A stretch of 64,000 nt of DNA from NCBI GenBank assembly GCA_000310025.1, contig FN648440.1, positions 26,144 to 90,143 on the forward strand. Direction: 5' to 3'. The stretch comes from Ectocarpus siliculosus (Eukaryota > Sar > Phaeophyceae > Ectocarpales > Ectocarpaceae). The first letter of the stretch is position 1. Each line of letters begins with the position of its first letter. Positions 9,867 to 21,133 of this stretch are shown here, one piece after another. A model generated the notes under the pieces. The model was not told where the DNA came from. It did no database searches and saw nothing but the letters and a program-made list of their open reading frames with translations. The translations under genes were made by a program, and so were the position numbers.

Positions 9867-12587
9867 ATCCAATGTATACCTTACCTGTTGTCCGGCTCCG
9901 GTTTACACGTGCCGCATCGGATGAGCGGCGACTCGTTGTTGTCCTTCCTCCTCCCTTTCCCCTTCCGCTTCCCGTCGTCGTTGTTCTCATCGTCCTCGTC
10001 CTCCTTCTCCTCCTCCTCCTCCACCACCACCACCACCACCTCCTCCTCCTCCTCCCCCCCCCCTTGGGTTTTGCTCTTCCTTGCAGTTCGTCTCCGTCCT
10101 TTCGCCCCTCTACTCCCTCTCCCTGCTCCCCCCCACGACTTCCCTTTCCTCTTGCGCTCGGAAGGGCGTTTCATGGGTTTCGCCAGCTGCAGCTTCTTCC
10201 TCGTAACCGCATTCTTCGCCTCCTTGAGCCTCTCCATAAAATCCTCGTACGATGGCCGTAGAGAGGCGTCGGACTCCAGAATCTTCACTCAAGATACGAG
10301 AACAAAAAATGGCAAACAGCACAGAAAAAATCGCGTAGCAGCGCAAGGTAGTTATACATCTCAACATTCCATTGAACACAAGTGTCATCGCGACCATCTG
10401 GGCACGACTTGAGCGGGACGCAGCCGTTACAGAAGTGGCAGAGATCGTGTGTTGATAGGGCCAGACGATCAGTCAGACTAATGTATCTGCATGGACAATG
10501 TTATGCCCGCGATGCTTATTGGGCCTTAAGCTTGCGCTCACTAGCACATCACGGCACATTACTTCAAGGACTATGGGGGAGTGGGGTGGCCAACGAGAGT
10601 TATTGACCGATACTGTAGGGAAACGACCTTTTTGATCCTGCTGGGCTGCTGCGAGCGAAGGGTCTGGACGATCCATTCCTCAAGCTTGGGGACGCTATTA
10701 CTGCCGTGCTGTGGGAGACCTTTGCTGAGCTTCAAAACCTCATCCTCGAGACCGTCGAGGAAGGCTTTCTGGAACGACTACAAAGCAGGCTTCGCGTAGG
10801 CCATATTTTCGAACTCGCTGTTGGATAGATTTAACGAGGGGGCGACGACGGGACGAATGGCAAGAATTGCGAGGGGCACAATCATGGGTACCTAGGTGTC
10901 AACTGCATCGATCAGACATGCGAGGTACCCGTTCCTGGACAGGAGTTTGTCAGAGGGCTGAGACGTTCCTTGCGCTGCCTAAGAAAAAAAACGTGGGTAC
11001 CTACCTTTTAAGCTCCTGCGACCAATCCTGGTAAGGCACGATGCCACAAAGGGCGAAGTACCATTGTGCCACGTCCTTGGCCTGCGCAATGATCGGGGGG
11101 GTGTCGACGTCCGCCTTGAATGCTCTTCCTTGCTGGAACTTCTTCCACCTGACACGTTACAAGTACATCGTGGATTTGGGTTCGATGATGGGGGAAGAAC
11201 GTGAAGTTGGGATCATGGTCCATAGATCATGGTCGAGAGAGTGGATTCCGCGGGAACGAAGAAATAACGGTCCGTCGGAGACAGGTACTGCCAACGGTAA
11301 GCTGACCTTCGTTGCTGCTGTAACAGTCGCGTACGTCTATCTAGCCCAACATTACCTGGCCAGGATCTGCAGATTGAAGCCCTGCTCCTCAGCTGAAAGC
11401 GCCATGAAGTCATCCTTGCTGATGTAAGCTAGGGTGACGAGGTTGAGGTCGATGGACTTATCTTCGGACTCGACCAGGTCCTTTAGGGCGGTGAGTGCTT
11501 CTTCTTTGATGCCCCTCACGGCCTTCAGCCAGCTGCGAAGCGTGGAGTCGCTGGGGACCGCCTGCTTTGCCTGAAGAAGCGAAAGCGACAACCAGATAGT
11601 TACTGATGCTGCTGCTGATACACAAACCATTGAGCGGGGGTATTGTGCAATTAGTATGTACTACTACCGCATGAGCTACGGCAAGTACACAGAGTATTCC
11701 ACACAACAAAACGATACCACTGCTACGTCGATCGGTGAAGAACATCCGTTCGATATAGGGTTGTTGTTGACTTTTCATGATCATCTTCTGACCAAACACG
11801 TGCTTACCTTCGCGTAGCATTCCTTGATGTCCTTGGGGTTCACTTGCCTACTACGGGACCGCGACGTTTCCAGGGAAGCCTGTGCTCCCTTGTAGAGGGA
11901 GCTGAAGAAGTACAGCCGATCGTAGATAGTGCGTTCGGCGAACGTCGAGGTGGCATCATTGCACGCTGAGGAGTAGTAAAGAACAAACAGGAAAAAAGGT
12001 CAGAGCACTTGAATGTTGAGTGAGATAATGGTGTATTAGAGGGAATCCACGTGTTGTTGAAATGACGTGAAATATTGACATTTCAGGAAGTTTTGACGTG
12101 ACGAGGTTACGCCGCGTTTTTGGAGGCAAACTCTGACGGCGAAATTTTTGTGAAAAAGCGTCAAAACTTAAACCGACGCGAAAAGATTGACACTTCAAAT
12201 ATCGCCAGACTGTGGCTCACACACTCTTGCTCTGTGCTCTGTTACCATCACCAAATCACGAAAGGAGCGCGGTCAGCAGCGAACACATTGGCCATGCCTA
12301 CTGATTGCTCCTAGCGGTCCTGCACATACACGTCTCGGCAGTTCTCACGGCGGCCCAGTGGCCGGACTCGCGTGTTCGGCGCGCGCGTTCGGTAGATGAG
12401 CCATCGCGATTGATTTCGCACGGGCTTTCAGCAGCAAAAAGCGGCATAGGCAGTACTCGGGGGAGTCCCGCCCTCGGAGGGAGCACATATAGAGGATTAC
12501 GGGAGGGTACACGGACTTGGCCAGTCAGTAGGTGCATTTCGCCCGCCCCCTCACGGGGTTCGGTGCTCTGCTGCCGCAGTGACATCG

Positions 12588-12630
12588 GTACACAGCAGTA
12601 CACAGCAGTACACAGCAGTACAGCGAGCAG
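12588..12630 (+). repeat. (TACACAGCAG)n simple repeat
   Basis: Four near-perfect 10-base units, in the long presumed intron of the ParB-like gene. Confidence 0.8.
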
Positions 12631-13754
12631 CTGCCTCACTCATCAGCAACGAACGGCAGTTTGACGCCTGGGAAGTCGCCGCGGCGAAAGAGAGAAGGTC
12701 GGCGGGATGCGGCGGAGGGGTACACCTAGTCTCCTGGGAGCCTGGGAGTGTGAGTCTTTGCTTCAGCATGTCGACCCTGGGTGGCAGCCCGAACCAACCC
12801 GGGGTCGTGAACATGACTGGCGTTAACGCGTCAACTCTACTCCATCCACCATTTTTTTTTTCCTCCCACGTGCCAACGGGCACACGCGGTGCGAATTGTT
12901 TCCCGTCAAAACCCTCAACCGTTACTTGATGTTGGCGTCAATCCTCAAAGGTCAAAATTCCGCGTCAATCCATAGTGGATACCCTATATTGTTCCAAGTA
13001 TATGTGTGTGTGGACATCGTCAAACATCGACCCCCTAGTTGTTTTCGGATACGTCAATACGAACGATTCAGCAGCAGCAAGAAAGCCGTAGGACTCGTAA
13101 GATACCGTGGTATGTATGCATACTACTGCGCCAACACTACAAACATCATGTTTAGTCTAGCAACAGCCATGAACTCCCACTCTGCCACTATCCTCTTCAC
13201 GTTTGCGTCCTTGATATCCGAGTAGCATTGGCACGGGACCAGAAAATCACCAGGCTTGACGGCCTTGAGGGCTACTAAACGATGGTTCCCGTCCAAGACG
13301 CTGGCGGGCCCGGCTTTGTCGGCATCCTCTTGTGTGAAAGGCGCTTGATGAACCCCTTTGAGTATCACAGAAAGCGGCTGGTTCTCCATGAAGTCCTGGG
13401 ACTCGATCGATTGTTGAAGGAGCTTCACGCTCTTTTGGCTAATCTGCCGAGCGTGGCTCGTGTTGATCAGCCTTTCCAGTGCGATGTAGTCCATCCCGAG
13501 GCTACGCTCCTTCAGGATACCTCCCGCACCCGCTCCATCGTGAAGATGGACAGAAGAAGATGCACGCCGACCGCTTCCTCCTGTTTCCTGCTGGTATGAT
13601 GCTCGTCGTTCTCCTCCCCTGCCGCTACTGCTGCTGACCTCGTCGAAGATGCTCGTACTGGTGCTGAGGCTGGCGCTGGTGATGCCGATGCCGGTGCCGA
13701 TGCCGGTGCCGATGCTGGTGGTGGCGCCGATGGTCCGCCAGCCTCAGCGGACGC

Positions 13755-13870
13755 AGCCGCGGTGGCAGCGGAAGCATCGGAGGCAGCGGACGCAGCCGCG
13801 GTGGCAGCGGAAGCATCGGAGGCAGCGGACGCAGCCGCGGTCTCAGCAGCAGCAGCAGCAGACGCTGCTG
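13755..13870 (+). repeat. 39-base coding minisatellite in the ParB-like gene
   Basis: A GCAGCCGCGGTGGCAGCGGA-type unit repeats two to three times. On the minus strand it encodes Ala/Ser-rich repeats (SAASDASAATAA), the low-complexity N-terminus. Confidence 0.75.
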
Positions 13871-13913
13871 CCGAAGCAGCGCGAGTCCCGCGTGAACGGC
13901 CGGCGTGACTCAT

Positions 13914-14671
13914 CGTGGTGTACGCCGTTCTAGCTGATCAAGGACAACAGGCTGTGCTAGCGAGACGGCTGCTCGGGGCAATGGTGGACATAGGTAGGGT
14001 TTCGCGGGAGGGAGCGGCACACAGATACGGTGACGTATGAGGTGGTGTCCCGACACCTGTCCTCGAACTCTAGAAGGGCTTGTGTAGACAGCAGTTGAAT
14101 TCCCAAGCTGAAATATATCGCAGTCTACATGTTGGTTGTCGGAGGCATCCAAATCAAAGCTTCCTCGTAATAAGCACGATTGGATTTCACCGCACAGCGC
14201 TGTGGCTTTGAATTAAAATACATCATCCGGAGGACGTTAACATTTTAAAAACGTTTCGTGAGCAGGAAACGCTCAAGTTTAATTTAATAGAATCATCTTC
14301 GTCTCGAAAAGGGGTGAAAAAGATTCACACAGAGCTCGAATCAAGAAGGGTTTGTTACGCCGACAGTTGATTTTTAAAATATCCAAATGCGGATGTAACA
14401 CCCGCAGAACCAAAAAAAGAACACTTTGCGGGCTTCGACGCCACGATTGAATTTCAACGCACAGCGCTGTGGGTAGAAATTCAGACGGGCCGATTACTGC
14501 TTCCCTATGATTTAGGCTACATGTTGCCGGCAACACCAACAGTTCACAGGATTCAAATTTGAAAACCATTGCACACGATCCGAGAACACAACACACACCA
14601 ACGGTCCGTCGACGGCAGTCATCTCAGCCCCTCGCTGCCGCCGTGCTGGTTGTTGGCTGGGACAAAATCCA
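13914..14671. promoter_or_regulatory. Divergent intergenic region with duplicated palindromic motif
   Basis: This 0.75-kb region separates the leftward block (start at 13913) from the rightward gene (start near 14672) and should hold both promoters. A 31-base motif occurs twice in the same orientation (14175-14205 and 14442-14472) with two differences; each copy ends in the 12-base palindrome CACAGCGCTGTG (14193-14204 and 14460-14471). An imperfect inverted pair CGTTTC/GAAACG lies at 14252-14271. The surroundings are AT-richer than the genes. Regulatory use is inference. Confidence 0.45.
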
Positions 14672-15233
14672 ATGCTCTTGGAAGGAGCAGCATGGCTCTT
14701 CAAAGCTCTACCGTCGAACCGGAAGCGCACTGCTACGACAACAGCACGGGATGAAGCTAGCAGCAGCAGCAGCAGCAGCTGTGGTAGCGAGGATGCGATC
14801 CCCTCTACCCCCAAACGATCAAAGCGGAAATGGCGAGATCCCCGCCCTTCTGTACAGCTGTACAAGGACCTGCTGCTGTCAACAAACGGTAAGCGAACCT
14901 GTTGCGCAAGGATGCGCTGTGTAGAGTGCTTTGCAACGGGAAAGTACGATGACGGCCTGCTTATTGCCGAGCAAAAGAGGATGGCGGACTGCAACATGGA
15001 GGGGGAAAGGAAGGCCTTCGTCCTGGAGCACGTTCCCCTCCGACCATTGCACCACGGTGCAATGATCGCTGCTTGCGAACCGGTGTGCAGCAATGCGTTC
15101 ATGTGGTTGTTCGGTGTATCGAGTGACCTCCTGCGCGCCGTCAAAGGCACGCCAGGAGCGCGGGCGTCAAGCACCGTGGACAGGCAAGGAACGAACGTAC
15201 GATATACTTGTCTTGCTAACCTATCAATTATGG

Positions 15234-16483
15234 GTAAGTCTACGTACATACATAGCTTTGGTTGGCGTGCAAATCTAACGGACAAAATTTGAATCCACAG
15301 GACAGACACTGCTGTAGACTGGTATGCTGGTATACATCATGTATCCACCTACATGTATATACACGACGTGCTGTTCGTTGCATGGACTCAGGACGAGACT
15401 CAGGACGCTGTGCGTCGTAGTGTAGTTGTTTACGGTAGGCACCGGAAGGAGGAGTGTTTCGAGACAACCTCAGGAGTTAGTGGCAGCAGCAGCAGCAGCA
15501 GCAGCAGCGGTACAGCATTGGTACAGCAGTTAGTTCGGCAGCGACACACAACACCACCGCCGACAACAACACAACAACAATAACAACAACCAAACAATTC
15601 AAACATGATTTGCAGAGAGAGTAAACAAACGGGTTGCCGCCTCTCCACTAGGCTGTAGCTGTACTGCTTTGTGTTGGTAGTGTGGTTCACCATTAATTAT
15701 TCCCACACTCCACCACACCCATGCGGGATGGGAGTACGAGTCTCGACTACAACGGGCGTTGCCCCCCCCCCCGAAAACTCTGACAAGTTGTTATTGCCGT
15801 AATCGTGCACGAAAACTCTGTTAAGTTGTTGCCGAAATCGTGCGAGTCCACATTGCACCCCGCCACATGATACCATACATATGCACCACTCACTCTGCTG
15901 TAGCTCTTTTGTAGCTCATTGGTCCACAATGAAGAAGGAAGAGGACTTCGCGATTCAGGCCGGTATATTTAGTTCTACAGATTCATTGTATGTATGTATG
16001 TGTAGTCTGTCCACAACCAACCTCCGGTTTCGTCCTTGAGTGGTGCGCGCACGATAAATAAAGCCATGCACCATTCATTATGAGGAGGGGTGAGGTCGCT
16101 CGCACGACAAATATGCACGGCATAGACTAGTCGAATATGTAGTTCAAATTTCAGCCCTCAAGTTATGTCTTTCTGTGGACGGTGGGTGGGCAAAAGAAGG
16201 ACGCACTGGCTATTGAACTCGGAACTGCTGATGACGTGGCGGACGTAGCGAACCCGTGTAATCACGCACAGAGGATTGTGAAGAAAAGTGAATCGCCCCG
16301 CAGCCAGCCGGTCGGGTTCCGGTTACCCCAAAAAGACTGAAGTATCGATAAAAGGGGGGGGGGTAATGTGGAGACCACCTTCATAAAGGTACAATCTACC
16401 CGACGTCTGTCGAGGACGATTCCCTCTTTTCACATTCCCTCCTGATCAATTCCAAATGAATACACGCACGTGCTCTTCACGCA
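15234..16483. other. Intron 1 of the DUF7869-like gene
   Basis: The stretch follows a GTAAGT donor at 15234. It contains CAG/ACA triplet runs (about 15483-15585) and homopolymers (C10 near 15763, G9 near 16358) but no supportable coding segment, although a missed small exon is possible because the flanking phases do not match. Confidence 0.45.
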
Positions 16484-17283
16484 GGACTCCGATTTCTGCA
16501 CCACGTTCACGATTGAAGGGCGACAAGATCGTGGCCTTCATGCAGAGTTGGGTGGAGACGTACGGGCAGAACATGCCCAACAACGACAACATTTTCCTCT
16601 ACGCGACAAACAAAGAGGTACCCAACGATTACTCACTCGTATTCTTCGAGTGGTACATCATGTGTGCGTACATTCTGCGCTTCCAAGCGGGCCCTTGCCC
16701 TGGATGGTGAAACTAAAGTGAGATTACGTACATGTATTGTTGTAGTTAAGACCTTGCTAGCTACTTGAAGACCTCGTTTAACGAAAGTTATTTATTTGTT
16801 TTGAATACACCGTTACATTTAGCCTTCGCCTCGTACTACAAGGGTGCTTTCTGAACTGGACCCTGTGTGTCTCTTAATTATGTTAACCCCGCCCTCAACA
16901 ACAAAGGAAATATACGGCTACTACTGCGACGAGCAGCGCCGGTTGCACAAGGATGATCCTTCCAGCTTGCGTGAGGCTCTCGTCAGTCCCACCTACTTTA
17001 ACAAGGTCTGGGCAGCTCACCTACCTAAAGTCAAGATAAAGGTTCGGGGCGACTTCATGTTGTGTGAGACGTGCACTAGGCTGAAAGGATTGCTTCATGG
17101 TGAACCTGGACAGCGCCCAGTTCAAGACAAAGCTGCACGGCAACCCTATCAGTCGGAGTACGACCAACACATCAAGGTTTGTTTGTTTGTGGTGTTATTT
17201 GTGGCGGAAACCCGCCACGATGTCAAATGAGATCCTGCCGCAGATGCTAGCTGGAGCTGCGCGGGTATCATGTTTTTATCGTC

Positions 17284-17322
17284 ATACATACATACATACA
17301 TACACACATACATACATACAAC
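17284..17322 (+). repeat. (CATA)n microsatellite
   Basis: About nine CATA/CACA units in the intron after 17176. Confidence 0.85.
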
Positions 17323-18289
17323 CATAATAGACTATATGATACAGACCGCATTTACTATGTTGCCTGTATAGAATGCAACCAAACGTGCCACGCGTGATTT
17401 AGATCGCACCCTCATGTGGCATACACCCTCTGCCGCCCGTCCTGTGCATGGTGACTTTTCACAAGACAAGCAATGTATGTGTGAAGGCATTATTGAATAT
17501 ACTTCGAAGTATATAATAGTCTAGTACGTGTGTTTGTTATTTTGGCCGGAGCTCACCGCTGACCGTGAGGTTATTGCGAGAATGGAGAGACGCGCGCAGA
17601 CAGCAAAAGCTGACGGCAGACCCGCTCAGTTTACGTACAACAGCATGGATGCCGCCGCTCAGGTTAAGTTTTCTGTCCCTGCCTTGTCCGTCATGACCCA
17701 TGGGACCGACAGGTGAGTGAAAAGAACTGGGCCGCTGCGCGACGTATACGTTGTAGCAGCGTTCGTTCCGCACCAACGAGAAGAAGGCGTAAAATAGTTT
17801 GAGACGTCGGGGCGAGAAATGGACGAACAAAGAGCCCGTCGGTCAGCACTCTTCAGTCGGCGGGCTCGACCACGGAAAATATTGGTCCGGCTTTCTTTTG
17901 TCGTTCACCGCCTTTTTTGATTGAGCGGCATACACATTTCCAAACTCCTCCTTAGTCACGGCTAACCTATTGCGCCATATGGGCACCCCTCGTGCGCGCT
18001 GTTTCTGTCGTTTGTACAGAGGCTGGCCCGAGAGACAAAAAATTTACGCTGTCCTGACGGAGGGGCACTCTGTTAGTGTGTCGTTCGTTCCTCAGATCCT
18101 GGGCACAGGTGGGCTGGATAGATAGACGGTATCTTCCTCGCATTTTCCTCTTGTCGATGTGCTACTTTGCGCTGCTATGTCGATGTAACTACATACATGG
18201 TCTCACTTCTTTCCCCGGCAGTCCACAAAAACGAAGTATTTATTTCCTGCGCTAACGAATCGGCATGTATCATGTTATATATATACTTA

Positions 18290-19460
18290 CAGGATGGTCG
18301 TCGTGACGTGACACATTTCTTGTTATTAGTATGGAAAAAAAAAAAAAAATGGCTGTGATAATTTTTTTCGTACAGCGGTATGGACCAGACGCCGACTGTA
18401 CATAGAAGTTGGCGAGTGTCGACTGAGTTGTGTTGTGACGGCATCTTCCACGCACTTCTGCCAGCGCTGCTTTGTTGTTTGGAGTCTTGTAGGTCGAGAT
18501 ACAGCAGTGGGATTCTCGAGTTGTGGAGGCAAAAGTATGCCTGCAGCCACAGCAAAAAATTGCATGCATAGCTCGACTACCGTGCTGCTATGTTTTTACT
18601 ACAGACCAACTGGATGGGATACTTCCTGCCACGGCTAACCATACTACAACGCGATGTAAACATCCGTTCTTGTGTCGTGCGGCTGCTTCGTGTATCGACG
18701 ACAGATACACACGCAGGGCTCTCGCGACGTTGTCGTTATTGCGCGGGAGGACCCCCCCGAGATCTTCCACATATATGGTGCTCCGACGACGGCAGTACAA
18801 CTGTGCATAGATGTTGTAGGAGAGTGGAGTTGTGCTGTCACGGCATCTTTCCCGCACTCTCCTACCGGTGCTTGCGTCATGCAGTCTTCTACGCCGGAAG
18901 ACGAGAGTGGTTTGGGTTCCCGTGTTGGTTGTGCAGCAAACGTGCCTGCAACAACAGAGGATACGGTGTTCTATTTATTATTATCCCGCTCACCTTTTTT
19001 TTTTTTTTTTGCGACATGATGCAAATTTTGTTTTTCTGAATATGACACAACGAATCCATCTCTGTCATAGGTAAGAGTCAGAGTCAGATTAGCAATGAAT
19101 TCATAGCGTCAGAAAAAGCTACCTGTATGTCTACGATTTCCCAGACAGCATATAGGGACATGTATGTCCCCTGTGGCATTTTTCCATTGTCCTTTGGCAC
19201 TGCCAAGAAGACCGCCGTATCTTTACGCAGTCCAACTTTTGCTTTTATAATTTACATCGAACGACGGGGGACGGGTCGCGACCTTCATCATGCCCACCTG
19301 CGACTATCGTATCGACGAGACGCCGACTGATCATGGTCGTAAGAGTGTGGAGTTAGCTGTGTTGTGACGGTATTTTCTACGCCCTACCCCGTCCGATACA
19401 TACAGCGGCGACTATGCAAGCAAGTGTCCGTGCAACAACGACAAAAAAAAAACGCGTCCA
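18290..19460 (+). repeat. Three diverged, spaced repeat units, also found inverted at 37030-37290
   Basis: Units begin near 18372, 18769 and 19297. Each has GACGCCGACTGT-like sequence, a TGTGTTGTGACGGCATYTTC core and a CGCACT block, followed by CGTGCAACAACA in two of them. The first unit and its flank match the reverse complement of 37030-37290 (for example TAGGTCGAGATACAGCAGTG and the CATTTCTTGTTATTAGTAT flank). This is a dispersed repeat family. Confidence 0.6.
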
Positions 19461-21133
19461 TGCATGTGTATGTAGATAAGGGTGTGTCTTATCAGGCCGC
19501 AAAAATACGTAACTTTTTTCACCGAATAGTAACTTTTTTCACGGAACCGTAACTAGGGTTTCCAGTGGTTCTTATCGGCAGAAGGCGCGAAGGCGCGCAT
19601 TTTTTCAAAAATTACGGAAAGCGCCACGGCTCGACGTACATACACCGGTCCCGACCAGGCGAGAGACCCGAGGACTCCCACAACAGACGTGATACACCCA
19701 CACCATGAACAACAACGCCGTAGCAGTGGCAGACCGGCCATCAAGAACGAAAACGGTGCCTCTGCGACTGCAGGGTGGAGGTGAAAGTGGTGCAGCTGCT
19801 GGGCATGGTGTTGCCCAGATCACGGTGAAGGAAATGTTTGGCGACGAATAACACCCATATGCACTCCCGGAAAAGTGTTACCGTGCAATCGTCGAATTTT
19901 ATGCATGCGTGACGGGGGCGGGGGCGGGTAGTTTCATTTTTATCGTTGGGCATGATTGAGTCAACGACTTCGTCTTTTCGTAGCATCATTTTTTTTAGGA
20001 TACGCGCGCCTCCGCAGAGACGTGTGGGTTGTTTGGTTGGCAACAACACTTTGAGAGGATGCCTTGAGGCAACAAAGGAGTATCAAGGATAATATGGTTG
20101 AAGAACGCCGAAGACATCGCTGTCTTGCGGGTAACCTGCCGTGCCGCCAATCTGCGGACATGCATATCGTTTGGTGTTTTCCTATTTGCAAGACTTGTTC
20201 TTGCAACCCAATACTACGTTGGGTGTTGGCGGGAACTCTGAGGCACGCTTTGGTTCCGCAATTTTGGAGCCTTGCAATTTTTCCCGTCTCCGCGCATGCT
20301 CACTTGAAGCGCAGGAATGTGTTCGCGATGGGATTCGACAAGACCCCAATTTTTAGCGTGTGTGTGGGTCTCCTTCAGGTCTGCAACCTGGAGCAATGTT
20401 TCACCCACGCGACGAATATTTAATACAGGGATGCAGAGACATCATTAAAAGTTGTATCAACGACAACAACGTTTTCGATTCACACCCTCCTATCAATTAG
20501 GAAAAAAAGTCGAACATGCCCACACTTTTAATGCCCTAGGCAAAACAAGCACCCTCCAAGACCCACAGGACCCCGCTTTCATCCGCACACGATGCATGTT
20601 AACCATAAAGTGTTGCCGGCACGAACACACACATTACGAACCAAGTGTAGTGTGACACATCTGGTCAGAACGCTCCACACCGACACCCACAAAACATGTC
20701 AGCGAGAATCAACATGTCACACATCACACACCCCACCTCTCCCCGGGATGCGCCGACACCCTACCACCAACACCCAAAACATGTTCTTCCAGCGCCCTCC
20801 GCCCTCTACACTGAGGTACCTCCCTCCCGCGCCTCTCCCTCCCGCGCCGCTATCCTCCCTTTCACGCGTCTCGTCATACCGTGGAAGCTAGCGTACTTCT
20901 GCCGCCATCCGCTCATGTGGCCCCTAACCGCAACCCGCCCATTTAGTGTACCCGCCACGGGAAGAATCGCATCCCCGCGCGCCCCACCCCCACCCCCCTT
21001 GCCCCCCGCCGCGCCTCTCGCCCGCTTGTAGTAGCGACAAAACCCCCATCCGCCCCCATCCGCCCCTATGTAGACCCGTCCCCACTTCCCGCTTGTGCGC
21101 GCGCGACGCGATGCCGCCGGGCTGGATACGTGC

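Larger units (their letters stand above)
9465..13913 (-). pseudogene. ParB-like / Cys-His zinc-cluster protein gene with broken frame
   Basis: Exons by eye are 13913 to about 13510, about 13555-13150, 11965-11808, 11570-11356, 11148-11005, 10817-10628, 10282-9885 and 9708-9465. Junctions 11808/11570, 11356/11148, 11005/10817 and 9885/9708 are in phase. Exon 1 is an Ala/Ser-rich repeat region. The next carries a ParB-like fold: ISQKSVKLLQQSIESQDF, PLSVIL and the hallmark VLDGNHRLVALKAV. The following exons are helical. Then come a Lys/Arg/Glu-rich tail and a zinc cluster made by splicing: CGTC-x9-CHKC, then HH..FC and CKTC. Two problems suggest decay. Exon 1 and the ParB exon are in different frames with no clear intron, and exon 10817-10628 has an in-frame TAG (PAL*SFQ). 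It probably binds or cleaves DNA if functional elsewhere. Confidence 0.5.

Noticed and set aside
9740-10412. Plus-strand Leu/Ser-rich frames opposite the zinc-cluster exon
   Set aside because: They are the antisense of the Lys/Glu-rich exon on the minus strand, which joins in phase with a convincing zinc motif.
20592-21100. Plus-strand Pro-rich frames over the 5' part of the Harbinger
   Set aside because: They lie in C-rich DNA, overlap one another in several frames and have no domain.
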